Shown in pieces: positions 52,190 to 63,911 of a DNA stretch of 64,000 nucleotides (positions are counted from its first letter, which is position 1; each line of letters starts with the position of its first letter). The position numbers and the translations under genes were made by a program. The notes below the pieces were generated by a model that ran no database searches, was not told the origin of the DNA, and was given only the letters and a program-made list of their open reading frames with translations. The DNA is from Ditylenchus dipsaci (Eukaryota; Nematoda; Chromadorea; Rhabditida; Anguinidae), in assembly GCA_004194705.1 (NCBI GenBank), contig SADC01001321.1:124001-188000 (forward strand). Direction: 5' to 3'.

Positions 52190-53400
52190 CCTTTTTTGTG
52201 AAGACCCCAAGTAACCCCCATCTACAAAGAGTATTTTTCTCTAAGCATACTTTTTCGGATCCCTTGATTTTTTTTCACCATAACCCCATGCAATGATGAG
52301 TGTGTCAGTCTCTCGCCGCGAATCGACCAAATACACTTGGTTTCGTGTGCTCAAAAGCTGGAAAATGGGTGAAAAGTGAACAAAGTCAGCTTAGAGAAAA
52401 ATTCTCTTTGGGGGGGGGAGGCGGGTTACTTGACGGATCCTGTTTCTTTTTTATCTCCTTTAATTGACAAATTTGGTGTCAAAATGTTCTAAACACTCTT
52501 TTCTATCCAATAAGATTATCAGCGCAGGCTTTCACACCTACTGAGGCTTTCATCTAGGCTAACATAGGCTAAATTGCCGAAAATTGATGATTTTTGAGAG
52601 TTTTTCTTTGACTATCTTGGTTGATATTTTTTGGCTTTTTTCGGCAATTCACACGTTCCATATACCAAAATGTAGCCAAGATTTTAGGCTTTGATTTGAA
52701 ATATCAAACAGAGAAAAAAGATATATTTAGTCAGAGCTACAATTTAAGAAACATTGTACGGTATCCAAATCTATGCCACGAACTTTTCGGTATTATTTTG
52801 GAGCTGGCGTTTTTTACAATTTTTATTTACATGGTTATTTATAAGCTTATACTCGAAATGTAGCTCTGCTTCTTGACGTCCTTTTCAGTATTTGATTGTG
52901 ATAAAAATTGCGAAACAAACGTCAGTTCCCAAATAATACCAAAATCCTACCCTCAAAAATACTCTTTTCTTCTTTGGTAAAAACTTTGCTTACGGCCCAC
53001 TTTTCTGAAGTGATTGTGGTGTAGAAAAATTTCTATCTGGTTCCTCGTGAAATTCTCACTCTAGAAAGTTACTAAACGCGTCGACAAATAAATAAAATTG
53101 GTAGAGGTTGAGGCAATATAAAACTAAGTATGCATCATTTTGGATGGTTTCCTTTTATTTGGATGGTCATTTGCACAAACTCCCAAAATTAGGGAAATTG
53201 GTGACAGTAGAGCAATGCTGGAATTGATTTGAATCAATTCCTAGATATTTTTTGACCTTAGTAGTCAGTGAATTTACTTAAAAATATAGAGTAAAAAATA
53301 GGTTATGCACCCACCGGGAGTTCACTTTGTGTTAAAAATGCAATAAAACATGGTTTACCCCCTAGTTTTGGCCCTAGAAGGTGGCGTTCTATTAGAGAGT
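52190..53400. other. no gene seen; old repeat pieces
   Basis: Segments around 52900-53230 resemble 32900-33130 and 38540-38780 (GCATCATTTTGG, CCAAAATGTAGCC), a further dispersed family without visible ends. Confidence 0.35.
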
Positions 53401-53461
53401 GACGTTCTATTAGAGAGAATACGGTATTCGTTATCACTGTGTTCCTGTACTGTACTTATTG

Positions 53462-53655
53462 CAGGGCTCCCAAACGTCCTCTATTAAAAGATTTGTCCTT
53501 TATTTGAGACTTGAAATCTTTAGAATTTTTTAGATTTTACGTCAAAATCATTATTTTTGGCACTCAAAACCCAACAAGCACTTGATAAATTAGCACTTTT
53601 GACCAATTATTTCAAAATTTAAACTTTATTTCAAAATTTTGAGTTGGAAGCCCTG
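53462..53655. mobile_element. hAT-like MITE, 8-bp TSD
   Basis: CAGGGCTCCCAAACGTCC and GAGTTGGAAGCCCTG, flanked by identical ACTTATTG (53454-53461, 53656-53663). 194 bases. Confidence 0.9.
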
Positions 53656-53689
53656 ACTTATTGTTATATTTTCGTTTATAGGGCTCATT

Positions 53690-53935
53690 CTATCAGTTAT
53701 TTCGTTGACACTTTCTTGCACCGGAGCCAGAACCGCTGTGCTCCCGCTCTGGATCCGGCTCCGCTCCGGCTCCGAGCCGGAGCCAGATCCGGAGCGGAAA
53801 ATTTTGCCTCCCGGAGCGGGAGCCAGATCCGCAGCGGAAAATTTTGCCTCCCGGAGCCGGAAATTTCGCCTCCCGGAGCTGGGAGCCAGATTCGGAGCCG
53901 GAAATTTTGAAATGCCAGCACTGGTCACAAGTTCG
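53690..53935. repeat. GGAGCCGGAGCC word array
   Basis: GC-rich words CTCCGGCTCCG and GGAGCCGGAAATTTTG alternate, opening long chance reading frames on both strands. The right edge GAAATGCCAGCACTG reads as a hAT-like CAGTGCTGGCATTTC terminus; the left end is not identified. Confidence 0.55.
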
Positions 53936-54049
53936 ACTACCAATGTTGACAAGAAGAGCATAAGACTTGCCAGTTTATCCCTGGTTGTGATACTCAGTAG
54001 AGGGGTGTAAGGGAGGCAGATAGCAGAGAAATGAGAAACAGAGCTGGAG

Positions 54050-54125
54050 CGACCCGACAGCTCAAATGGTTTGACTTGCAAGGAGGATATCGTGGGATCG
54101 AACTTTTCCCCAGGCCTGTACAAAA
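54050..54125 (+). other. tRNA-like fragment
   Basis: GACAGCTCAAATGGTTTGA followed by a GTGGGATCGAACTTTTCCC T-arm-like stretch. It does not fold as a full tRNA; SINE-like relic. Confidence 0.3.
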
Positions 54126-54708
54126 GTCGTACGCGGCCACTGGCGTACGCTTATTGGGGCACCCAGGTGGAATATTTTCAGGAGGCGCGTACGCAGGTAG
54201 TTACCCACCCAAAAGGGTATCCACTTGGAGTAACTGAAAATATTAAAGTGTAGAAAAAATAAAATCAAACGTTGGTATCCTACCTAGAATCGTGCGCTGA
54301 ATACCGGTCTAAAGTTCATTATAGCAACTCCTCCAAAAAGGCTTTCAACTACTTTTCTGTGTGTTTTAGGGCCTGAAACGTGTTGAAAACATGTCTTTAG
54401 GCGGGGATGGCATTTTTTGAAAAACAAATTGTTTGGTCAAATTTTGAGTTTTTGACTTGGGGAACTCCAAGCCCCCTGCGCCATAGTTAGAAATCACTTA
54501 CCTTAGACATGATGACGAGCAAGACTCATGATCAAAAATGCATATAGAAGCTCTTTTTGCAAAGCTCAAGTAACCAAAACGGGGTAAATACAAAAAATGA
54601 CCAAAACCCATAGGGTGGACCAAAGCAGTCGAAAAAAAAAATTTTTTCGAAAAATGTCCTTCCCACACTTTTTTCGGCCGTTTCTATCGTTTAAACGGCC
54701 TAAAAAAG

Positions 54709-55546
54709 GCTAGGTAACATTTGTCAAAAACGAATTTTGTCAAAACGAAACTTGTCAAGACGAAAATTTTCAAAACGAATTTTGTCAAAACGAAACTTGT
54801 CAAGACGAAAATTTTCAAAACGAATTTTGTCAAAACGAATTTTGTCAAAACGAATTTTGTCAAAGATTTTTCAAAAATTACCTTGGTCCCCCTTTAGTGA
54901 AAAATGGCAAAATTGAAAATTTTTTTTTTTACTTTTCAGGTTCCAAACGGATAGTCTCTCACCGGAATGGCCAAAAGGCCAAAATAACTGGTTTTTAACA
55001 CAACTTCACCCTGAACCATTCCAAACCTGGGTAAGCACCATCTGGCCAGGTGGATACCCACCTGGATGACCAGAAAAATTGAAATCGCATTTCTTGACTT
55101 ATCAAACCCAATTCACTACACGATTTTGCATATGATAGGATGGTTTGTTTTAGATTTTATGACATTTTGATTTTTTAGGTCATCCACAGCATATGGTTGG
55201 CCAGATGGTACTTACCCCAGGTTTGGAATGGTTCAGGGTGAAGTTATGTTAAAAACCAATTATTTTGGCCTTTTGGCCATTCCGGTGAGGGACGATCCAG
55301 TTTGGAACCTAAAAAGTGAAAAAAAAATTCTTTGAAATTTTCACATATTTCACTAAAGGGGGACCAAGGCAATTTTTGACAAATCTTTGACAAAATTCGT
55401 TTTGACAAAATTCGTTTTGACAAAATTCGTTTTGACAAAATTCGTTTTGACAAAATTCGTTTTGAAAATTTTCGTCTTGACAAGTTTTGCTTTGACAAAA
55501 ACTACGTTTGACAAATCTCGTTTTTGACAAGTCTCCCCTAGCCTGA
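54709..55546. mobile_element. foldback with GTCAAAACGAATTTT words
   Basis: AGGCTAGG...TTGTCAAAAACGA at both ends in opposite orientation, then about nine words per arm. The inner arms continue as a long palindrome (TTACCTTGGTCCCCCTTTAG; GGAATGGCCAAAAGGCCAAA) around a satellite-like core at 55020-55170. No clean TSD found. Confidence 0.75.
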
Positions 55547-55549
55547 AAA

Positions 55550-56190
55550 ATACTTAGACCTTGAAAAAACGCACTTTTGGGTTACTCTTGTGGCTGCTCT
55601 TGTGGCTACTTTTGTACTCCTGCCGTTGCTGGTTCGAATCCCTCTGGTAGCAAACAGTCCCGCGTAGAGTACCCGATCTTTTAGGCGCTAAGGGTGCTTT
55701 TATATGGTTCGGGCTGCAAAGGTAGTGTTTTCGAACGGATTTTGCGTGAATCTCCTATTGTTTGAATAGTCTTTGTGTGAGTCTCTCATATGTTTGAATC
55801 TCCCGATTGTTAAGAATCCTTTTGTTGCAGGTGAATACCAACGAAGCATAAGTATTAATGTAATTGTGAAGACCTCTTACATTTACGTGGTGAAGGAGCC
55901 ATATGTGGTGTTCAGTTGGTGAATACATTTATTTTACAAACTCATGAGCATCAAGAACCCAAGGATGAGTACTTTTCTTGGTACCAGGGGTGGTGGTAGG
56001 TAAAAATGCAAAAACAGAAAAAATAGCAAGAAATTTTGAATTCCCGCACCTTTTTTGTTGGCATTTTTGCTCTTGGCATTTTACTGATAACCCTCGAATA
56101 TTTGTGGTCAAGAATGGTTCAAGGCAACTGAATCTGGCGTCTTGGAGCGGCGAACACAGTCGGAAAATCTAAATTTATAGATATTAACTA
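55550..56190. other. no gene seen
   Basis: It contains a tRNA-like T-arm (GCTGGTTCGAATCCCTC, about 55627) and AT-rich sequence. A possible short exon near 56050-56110 could not be supported. Confidence 0.35.
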
Positions 56191-56439
56191 AATTCAGGAC
56201 AGGGCTGTGCACGGGCCGGATTTTGGTCGGCCCCGCCCGAAAAGCCCGGAAATTTTCGAATATTGGTTCACAAGAAAAATTTTCTCGAATTTTTTTTATC
56301 AAATTTTGATTATTTTTCACTTTCACTGAACATTGTTCGTATATTTACATCATCAGCATGTATTATAGATTTTTTTATTATCTCGGTGTCCAGGCTGTAG
56401 TGCTCATGTGTTAAACTCAATTGGTTTATGGGTGATGAT

Positions 56440-56596
56440 TAGGGTTGTCGGTTCGGGTACCCGTTTTCGGGTAATTGGAACCGAAACCCGGTTTTTTCGG
56501 GTTTCGGGTATCGGTTCGGTTCGGGTACCCGAAAATTTCGGTTCCGGTTCGGTTCCTCGGTTCGGGTACCCGAAATTCCGGGTACCCACAACCCTA
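56440..56596. mobile_element. nested hAT-like MITE with GGTTCGGGTACCCG words
   Basis: TAGGGTTGTCGGTTCGGG and GGGTACCCACAACCCTA, flanked by identical GTGATGAT (56432-56439, 56597-56604). Almost the whole 157 bases is word array. Confidence 0.9.
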
Positions 56597-56655
56597 GTGA
56601 TGATGCTAATATTCCACTAGAAGGGTAGTGGTACTCAGGTAGTAGTACTTATTTA

Positions 56656-56921
56656 TAGGGTTGTCAGGGGCAGTGCCGTTTCGAGCCGTCGATAAAATGT
56701 TGGTTTCACAACACTTTTTTAAAACGCTTCTAAAATCACCATTCATGACCTTACCGTAATCATTGTTTTACTATTTTGCAGAGAAAAAATCGGTCTACAA
56801 AATGATTACAAAACGATGCTTGAATAGGTAAAAACTGTGATTTTAGAAAGGTTTTGAAAAAGTGCTGTGAAATCCAACAATTAATCGACGGCTCGAAACG
56901 GCACTACCCCTGACAACCCTA
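56656..56921. mobile_element. nested hAT-like MITE
   Basis: TAGGGTTGTCAGGGGCAGTG and GGCACTACCCCTGACAACCCTA, flanked by identical CTTATTTA (56648-56655, 56922-56929). Shares the TAGGGTTGTC terminus with 56440-56596. Confidence 0.9.
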
Positions 56922-57727
56922 CTTATTTATCGGGAGTTAGTACCAAGGTACCCAATTTACTTATGTGTATAGTGGTACCTATATGTATGGCATAAAAGTG
57001 ATCGTCTTCAGGAGTACTACCCAGGTTTTCAAGTAGTGTTACCTTACATGAGTGGTGGATGTTGAATGGCTGAGTTTCCACGGTATAATAAGAAATATTT
57101 CTTTCAATGGTCACTTTATAACTAATAAAAATGCTGCTAAATAAATTCTCTATACAGAAAAGATTTGCATATATTCCGGAAAAAAAATTAATTCTTTTTT
57201 GAAAAATTGGACATTTCAGGGTACATGAGATACACCGGGCCGAGCCGTGGCCGAGGGATTTTAGACCCGGCCCAGAGAGGAAGCGGCCCGGCCCGTGCCC
57301 AGCCTGATTCAGGATCAAAAGGAAAGTATGTTGGTATTGAAGTTTCGGATAGTAAACGTGATGTTTTGGTGTACCAAACCAAGTTCAGCGCACGATTCTG
57401 GGTGGGATGCCATGATTCGATTAAACTTTTGATACAACTTAATATCTCGGCCACTTTAAGTGGATACCCATTTGGGTGGCTACCTACCCTCCGAGATCAA
57501 TGAAGAGGTCAAACTTTCGTAATTACATAACTTTCCTTCAGGACAAAATATAACCTGAAATTATACCTCATATAACCCCCTTCAAATAACTAGCCCCCCC
57601 CCTGAAATAACCCGGGTTATTACAAGGGGGGGGGTTATTTGAGGGGGGAGGTTTCTTAGCAGGTACCGTCTGGTAGACTCAGGGATCTGGAATGAATTAT
57701 CGTACAAAAAAATCGGGCACGAATCTT

Positions 57728-58152
57728 AAAGCCCCACTTATACTCCCGCGGACACGGGACAATTTTTCAAACACGTTTTTGCCTCTATCTCGGCACCCAG
57801 CTATCATTTTTACTACTTTTAATGGATCCATAAGGAAGAGACTATGCTTTACAACATAGATATAACAGATTTGCCATGATCAGTATCGAAAACGGTTTTA
57901 GGCTGTCCGTCAGGTCAATATCCCGTGGGACTAATCCCTATATTTGTACGCGAGACATTGACCTGCGGGACAGCCTGAAAACCGTTTTCGATACTGATCA
58001 TGGCAAATCTGTTATCCTATGTTGTAGAGCATGGTCTGTTCCCTTGTAGATCTATCAAAAATAGTGAAAAGTAATGGCTGGGAGCCGAGATAGAGACAAA
58101 AACGCGTTTGAAAAATTGTCCCGTGTCCCGCTGGAGTATGAATGGGGCTGTA
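57728..58152. repeat. palindrome, CCCGCGGGACACGGGAC ends, copy 2
   Basis: Same layout as 36355-36793, with ATCAGTATCGAAAACGG on both arms and GGAGTATGAATGGGGC at the right end. Divergence from copy 1 includes both substitutions and indels. Confidence 0.8.
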
Positions 58153-58348
58153 GAAAAGAGTTGGACAAAATAAATGTGGGTAAAAAAGTTGAAGACCCTC
58201 TACATCTGGGAGTACGTGAATTCATTGACTTTTCTACATGTTAAAGTGAAGATACAAACTGAGAAAATAATCATCTAGTGTCTTTTTTCCTTATCCTAGA
58301 ACATGAATTAGATAAAGGCTTACAACACAACGCGCAGACGGCAATAAA

Positions 58349-58354
58349 TTTATT
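58349..58354 (-). terminator. poly(A) signal of the unidentified minus-strand gene
   Basis: AATAAA on the minus strand about 65 bases past the presumed stop at 58416. Confidence 0.5.
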
Positions 58355-58415
58355 CAACGTAATATGACTGAACAACGACAAACTGGATAACGAGTCATTA
58401 AATTCCAATTTCGCT

Positions 58416-59974
58416 CTACTGTTCTGCACTTCTAGCCTTCCAAAAAAAGTTTACGATGCACACAACCAGAACAGTTACGAGGGTGCTCTTCAGGGAACTG
58501 ATCTCGATATCTTTTGAGCAATCATGCCGGCTTTTTGAGCTATTAAAGCGTCCTTCTCTGCCTGAAAAGTATAAATTTAGCAGGAAACTCCCAATTTTTT
58601 GAAAAGATATTTGTGTCATAGATCACGTAAAACCAACTAGTCTTCGCCGAAACAATAAAGCACGAGTAGTCAGTTTAGAGAATGTGTAGGAAACAGTGAG
58701 CTTCTGACACATTACTTGTATTTTAGAAACTGGAATATGTCATACAAAATGTCCACCGGCAAATGCGGTTTGGAAAGTTTCCGGTCAATAGCCATTTATT
58801 GTATCGCCAGAAAAATAGGGCTGAGTAAATAGTAATAGAAGTTTGAAGGTGTGCAGATTGATATGCAGTAGTGTAGATTATCTAATATCAACTGCAAATG
58901 ACAGGAATTAGATTTTGATTTGTGGAAATAAATTTTATCAAAAAATGAAAAGCTGCTAACCTCGTCCACAACTCCTTCTTTGTCTGAAACATCATCGTCT
59001 TCATCGACTCCTGGCTGCGAATTATTCTCTGTTTAGACTCCTTAAGTTGAATCTGCAATGAATAAACAAAATAGTTGAAAATGAAAATAACTTGTATGAC
59101 CAGCAAGTAGCTAGCTGAGAGCAAGTGAATGTTGACAAAAATATAAGACTAGGCAGTTCTTGGAAGAATCTCTTTTGTTCATTGAACGCAACCAACAGCA
59201 ATGAAAGAGATACTAGTGAAACATTCTAAGACTTAGCACCAAGTTTTTCTTGTTTCTGAAGAAAGATGGCAAGCAATGCAACAGTCTATTTGGACACCTC
59301 TTTGCTAACAGAGTCGAGATAAACATGGAGACAGGCATCGAGACTTTAATTAGCAATTGGAAAAATTTCTTCCTTAAATTTAAAGTTTTTGATTATGCAC
59401 ATTACAAAGTGTGTTGAAGCTTACCAGCTATCCAGTTTGCTCCAGCCGACCAGAATTGCCACCATGTATAGTAAAGCAAGCAAAAGGCAGTCGTTGGACC
59501 CAGATGAGGCATCACTTCACCCCCGTAGAATAGACCCATTTTCTTATGCCTGCAATGGTTGTTATTTCATGTCAATATGATTTTTTCAAACTTTAAATAA
59601 GTTTTCAAAACTCCACCCCTAAGGTCACCAAAATAATTCATATAAAAATAACTTACTGTATCCGTAGGATATGCTGTATCGTTACTGAAAATTCATCACG
59701 ATCGTCAATGAAATTGGAAAGCTTCTTTGAGATTCTTCGGTTTCCGCTGTTTTTCACCTTCTCCATACCACATAACTGCCAGGCGGAAGTGTTCTAACAA
59801 AGTTCATAGATCAAATCAAAACCGTAAAACCAGAAATAAATTTTACTTACTTTAGCACCTTCAGCGCGTGTGAAGCCAGTTCTATTCCAGTCCAATCTGC
59901 CTGTGCGACCACAGCTATCTTCTCCTCTTCGTGACTGATCAAAATATTCTAGCCGCCATTTGTTTATGCTTTTT
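58416..59974 (-). CDS. unrecognised gene, about five exons
   Basis: Minus-strand blocks bounded by good splice sites: 59974-59851, 59793-59657, 59549-59425, 59052-58961 and 58561-58416. The first three join in phase and stay open: INKWRLEYFDQSRRGEDSCG, WQLCGMEKVKNSGNRRISKK and FIDDRDEFSVTIQHIL, then MGLFYGGEVMPHLGP and LLYYTWWQFWSAGANW. The last two do not follow in the same phase. Other frames of the same blocks also look protein-like: HEEEKIAVVAQADWTGIELA; CLLLALLYMVAILVGWSKLD, a membrane helix; GVDEDDDVSDKEGVVDE. With indels present I cannot choose. The last block encodes a hydrophobic tail SLKSTLVTVLVVCIVNFFW before the stop, as in a tail-anchored protein. I recognise no family. The upstream start was not found. 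Confidence 0.5.
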
Positions 59975-59999
59975 CTGAAAAATCGTCAAGTCAAGCAGT

Positions 60000-60940
60000 G
60001 ATTAAGAATTCAAAAAAGTCTTTTATAGAAAAATATATTGGTTATTAACACAACAGCTGTCCAGTGATACCATGATCCAACATGTTGTAGGCTTGCAATC
60101 TCAAAAAAATATCCTTTTCTGTAATACGTGTCGAATGTGTTAGGGACAAATTTGTGTTGTGCCCAGAAAATTTTCGCTTAAACAAAATCTGCTTTAAAAA
60201 ATTAAAAGTATCCCGAGTAGCTTTTTAGGGGGGGGGGGTTTATTACCGAGTAGCGTTAAATAATTTATGTAAGATCTGGAGGATTTGATTACAACATTTT
60301 TTGACATATTACTCAACCAGACATACCAAGAATTGGTCCAGTACTACTGAGGGTAGATCTAGACATGACGAAAATTTTGGGCACAAGCAAGATGTCTGTA
60401 ATGTTGGTAATGATGATGTTGGCACAACAAAGTGCGACGCTTTAATACTGCGCCATAAAATCAAGTCAAATGTCACTTAATACCAGTGTTGGTAAAATAA
60501 GAACGAGAATTCTCATTTGAAAAATTCGCACTGAGTATTTTTGAATACCGTATTTCCTCTAGTAGGAGGGCACGTCCAGTTACATTCCAGCTCTTCAAAT
60601 ATTGGAAAAATTCAGGAACATCTCAAGATTTTCGGGTGAAAATCTAAAAAAAGGCGAAACACTAGAGCTCGTCGGAGCTAAGAGTACGCAAAAACAGCTT
60701 TGAAAAATGGTTTTATGGGCTGAGATATGACCATGTGACCTTTGCCTCGTTGATTTCCGTATTTAGCATTGTGATCTCTTTCAGGTCTCTTTTATATTAT
60801 TTATGACTGTTGCACAGCATCCTAAGTGAAGTTGGAGATTTACAAAGATAGGGCATAAATTCGGAAATCAACCAGGCAAGTGGCTACCCTGTCAAATTTT
60901 TGAATGCCGCATAATTTGACGCACCCTGTAGATACCAGTG
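60000..60940. other. no gene seen; MITE fragment
   Basis: A CCGTATTTCCTCTAGTAGG end lies at 60548 and a G-run at 60226-60237. A tRNA-like A-box complement (ACTGCGCCATAAAA) is near 60447. Confidence 0.35.
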
Positions 60941-60948
60941 CTGTAAAT

Positions 60949-61312
60949 GGCACCAGTACGCGGACCGGGTGCCCGGTGCCAAAATTTTAGAGGTCGGTGC
61001 CGAACCGGTGCCGCACCAGCAAGTGGTATTTATCATACCCGGCAACAGCTAGCTAAGGTATAATTCGCCACAAAACAGCAAAAAATGCCGAAAACATTGT
61101 TCATTTTTGCAATTTAGATAAAAAAATGAAAATGTAATGATAATTTTTTAACATATATAAAAAATCTTCGGCACTGCACCGGCCGCACCGGAACGAAAAT
61201 TCGCTGTTACGAAAAAGTTTCTTACGAATTTTCGCTGATACGAAAAATTTTTTTACGAAAGTTCGCTCTTAAAATTGTCTTGTTACGAAAGTTCCTACAG
61301 CGTTTTTCAGCA
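60949..61312. mobile_element. hAT-like end joined to a TTCGTAAGA-word arm
   Basis: It starts CAGTGCTGTAAATGGCACC with GGTGCCGCACCGG words, then from 61195 passes into GAAAATTCGCTGTTACG words ending GTTCCTACAGC (GCTGTAGGAAC reversed, as at 2711). It is a junction of two families. Confidence 0.55.
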
Positions 61313-61370
61313 CAATTTCAGCTTTCGCGTCTTGACAACTAATTTTGAAAGTTTTGCCAAATTTTTGAAG

Positions 61371-62931
61371 GGCTGTACCCCGAAATTTAAGCGGCGATTT
61401 GCTAAGTGGTCGATTTGCTAAGCGGTCGTTTTGCTAAGAAAAAAATTTAAGCGCGAATTGCTAAGAATTCACATTTTAAGCGCCAATTTACTAAATGGTC
61501 GTTTGCTAAGAATTTTTTTGCTAAGTAGTTGTTTGATAAAGTTGTTTTGTTAAGCTACATCTTCTTCAGTTCGGCTTAATTTCGGGTACAGACTTAAAAC
61601 CCAAACGGTTCAATCCAAATCAATGTTCTAAAAACGGTTTTAATTGAATCGGGGTCTCCTACTCTGGACTGATTGCACCCAGAGGATTCGAACCAGTAAC
61701 CTTGGTGATGAGTAATGGACCTCTTCGCCAAGTAAACACTCAAAATTACGATAAAAAGGTATGCACCCAGTGGATTTGAACCAGCATCCTCGCGGTGGCT
61801 ATCCACTGGTCGTCCACTTGGATCAAAAATTTTTTTTACGTTTCGGTTTCCAAAACAATTTTCTGCACTAATTCGAGCATGCTGAAGATGGTTTGACAGT
61901 GGTAAAAATCACGTTTATCGATAAATTAGAGTTATTGCTAACGATTGATTTATCAAAATCAAGAATTCACGATAACTCAAAAATTTCTTGATAAAACGTG
62001 ATTTACCACTGTCAAACCATTTTCAGGTGCTCGAATAGTGCAGAAAAATTGATTTGGAAACCGAAAACGTAAAAAAAATTTTTGATCCAAGTGGACGACC
62101 ACTTGGATAGCCACGCCGAGGATGCTGGTTCGATCCACCTGGGTGCACACTTTATTTTTTACCGTAATTCAGATATAAAAAGACTAACGTTTGACCTTTC
62201 AGGTTATTTGGGGTGAATATACCCCTACTCTTGAGTTGCCGGATAACAACCTGTCCAGGTGGTAATCAACCCTAGATTTGGGATCGGTAGGTGAAATCGC
62301 ACTTTGGTCTCATCAAGTCCAATGATTCACAAATTTTTTTGGCTGGAAAAATAGATTTTTTATTCAAATGAACTTTTCATTTTTAAGACATCCAGGTGGC
62401 ATCCACCTGGTCAGGTGATACCTACACCAGGTATTAAAGTTGGGGTGTGTAAAATCGCAACTTTGGGCTTGACAAACCAATTCCCCACACAATTTTTAAG
62501 TTAGAAAATGGCTTATTTTTTATTTTAAGAAATTTTAATCTTTCAGGTTTGGGTTGGTTTGGGTATTTAGGGTGGTTTTAGGGTACTTGAGGTGGTTAGA
62601 ATGGTTCGGGATAGTTTTGACACAATGTGAAAATATCGATTTACCTATATCTCACATTGAAATCAGTAAAACAAAAAAAATCGCGAAAATTACCGTCGGA
62701 AAAATCTCTAATCCCCTACCAGAACATTGAGAAAAGGAAAAGTACAAAAGGCAGAAAAGTTCTTAACAAATCGGATTTAAGAAAAGAATGCCTTAGCAAA
62801 TATATTCTTAGCAAATGGGCGCCTTAACAAAAAAATTCTTAGCAATTTGTCGCTTAGCAAAAAAATTCTGGCAAACGACCGCTTAGCAAATCGACCACTA
62901 GCAAAATGCCGCTTAAATTTCGGGTACAGCC
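61371..62931. mobile_element. TTTGCTAAG-word foldback, intact copy
   Basis: GGCTGTACCCCGAAATTTAA and TTAAATTTCGGGTACAGCC, flanked by TTTGAAG (61364-61370, 62932-62938). About eight TTTGCTAAGCGG words per arm. The interior holds satellite-like units (62200-62520) and the AAGTGG palindrome with tRNA-like arms (61758-62149). Confidence 0.8.
61758..62149. repeat. AAGTGG palindrome with tRNA-like outer arms
   Basis: GATTTGAACCAGCATCCTCG on the left and GAGGATGCTGGTTCGATCC on the right, then the AGTGGTCGTCCACTTGGATC inner arms. Same structure as 37496-37885. Confidence 0.75.
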
Positions 62932-62937
62932 TTTGAA

Positions 62938-63896
62938 GGCTGTAACTAATTTACCCCGCCAAATTACTGATTTACCCGGCCCAAATTTAATTTTTTACCA
63001 CCGCCAATTACTGATTTACCCCGCTAAATTATTATTTACCCCGCCAAATTCAAATTTATAGTTAAAAATAACTTGGATCGCCCAGAATCCTACACCGGAA
63101 AGGCCAGAAGTCCTTGAAAGTTGTTTTTGGAGGGTTTACTAAAGGGGAGTAAACTTTTTCCGAAAATTTGATTGATGGATCAAATTCCAGTCCGATGGGC
63201 TAAATCACTCAAAATTCCACTGAACCATTCTCAACCTCTTAAACCATCCTAAGCACTGATTCAGGAGATTTAGATACTGGTTCGGATGGTTTCTGGTGTT
63301 TAAGATGGTTGAGAATGGTTCAGGGTGAGATTTTGAGCGATTTAGCCCATCGGAATGCAATTCTGATCCGCTCAATCGAATTTTCGGAAAAAGTTTACTA
63401 CTCCTTTAGTAAACCCAAAAAACCTTCAGGGACTTCTGGCCATTCCGGGGTGGGATTCTGGGCAATTCAAGTTATTTTTAACTATAAAACTTGAATTTCC
63501 CGTAAAATTTACTGCAATATTTGACTTAAAATTTGAATGGCTCAAATGTTACCCGCCAATTACTGATTTACCCGCAATTACTGATTTACCCCGCCAATTT
63601 GAATTTAACCCCGCCAATTTGAATTTCGGTGAATACTGCCCCAAAAAACGGGTCAGATTTTAGCAAAATGACTTGGACGCTCAAAATCCACCCCGGGTTG
63701 CCAAAGCCCTGAAGTTTTTGGACTTTACTATTCTAATTTGGCGGGGTAAACTTTTCACCGAAAATAATTGCGGGGTAAAAATAATTTGGCGGGTCAGTAA
63801 TTGGCGGGGTAAATTAGTTACAGCCAAATTTGAATTTGTGGGTAAATTCAAATTGGCGGGTAAATCAGTAATTTGCGGGGTAAAACAGTTTGAGCC
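62938..63896. mobile_element. ACCCCGCC-word foldbacks with interleaved ends
   Basis: Pair A: GGCTGTAACTAATTTACC (62938) and GGTAAATTAGTTACAGCC (ends 63825). Pair B: GGCTCAAATGTTACCCGCC (63539) and GGTAAAACAGTTTGAGCC (ends 63896). B starts inside A and ends outside it. Arms repeat TGATTTACCCCGCCAAAT. A second inner palindrome (CCATTCTCAACC...) spans about 63060-63490. Confidence 0.65.
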
Positions 63897-63911
63897 ATTT
63901 TTGAACACCAA

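Larger units (their letters stand above)
56200..57306. mobile_element. outer hAT-like element with two nested hAT-like MITEs
   Basis: CAGGGCTGTGCACGGGCCGG at the left and GGCCCGTGCCCAGCCTG at the right, flanked by identical ATTCAGGA (56192-56199, 57307-57314). GGCCCGG words mark both ends, as at 121-271. No transposase seen. Confidence 0.85.

Noticed and set aside
53626..54123. 165-codon minus-strand open frame, the longest in the window
   Set aside because: It runs through the GGAGCCGGAGCC array and a tRNA-like fragment; overlapping frames on both strands are open for the same reason, and no domain is visible.
55244..55530. Peptides repeating KRILS or NEFCQ
   Set aside because: Translation of the GTCAAAACGAATTTT array; no gene context.
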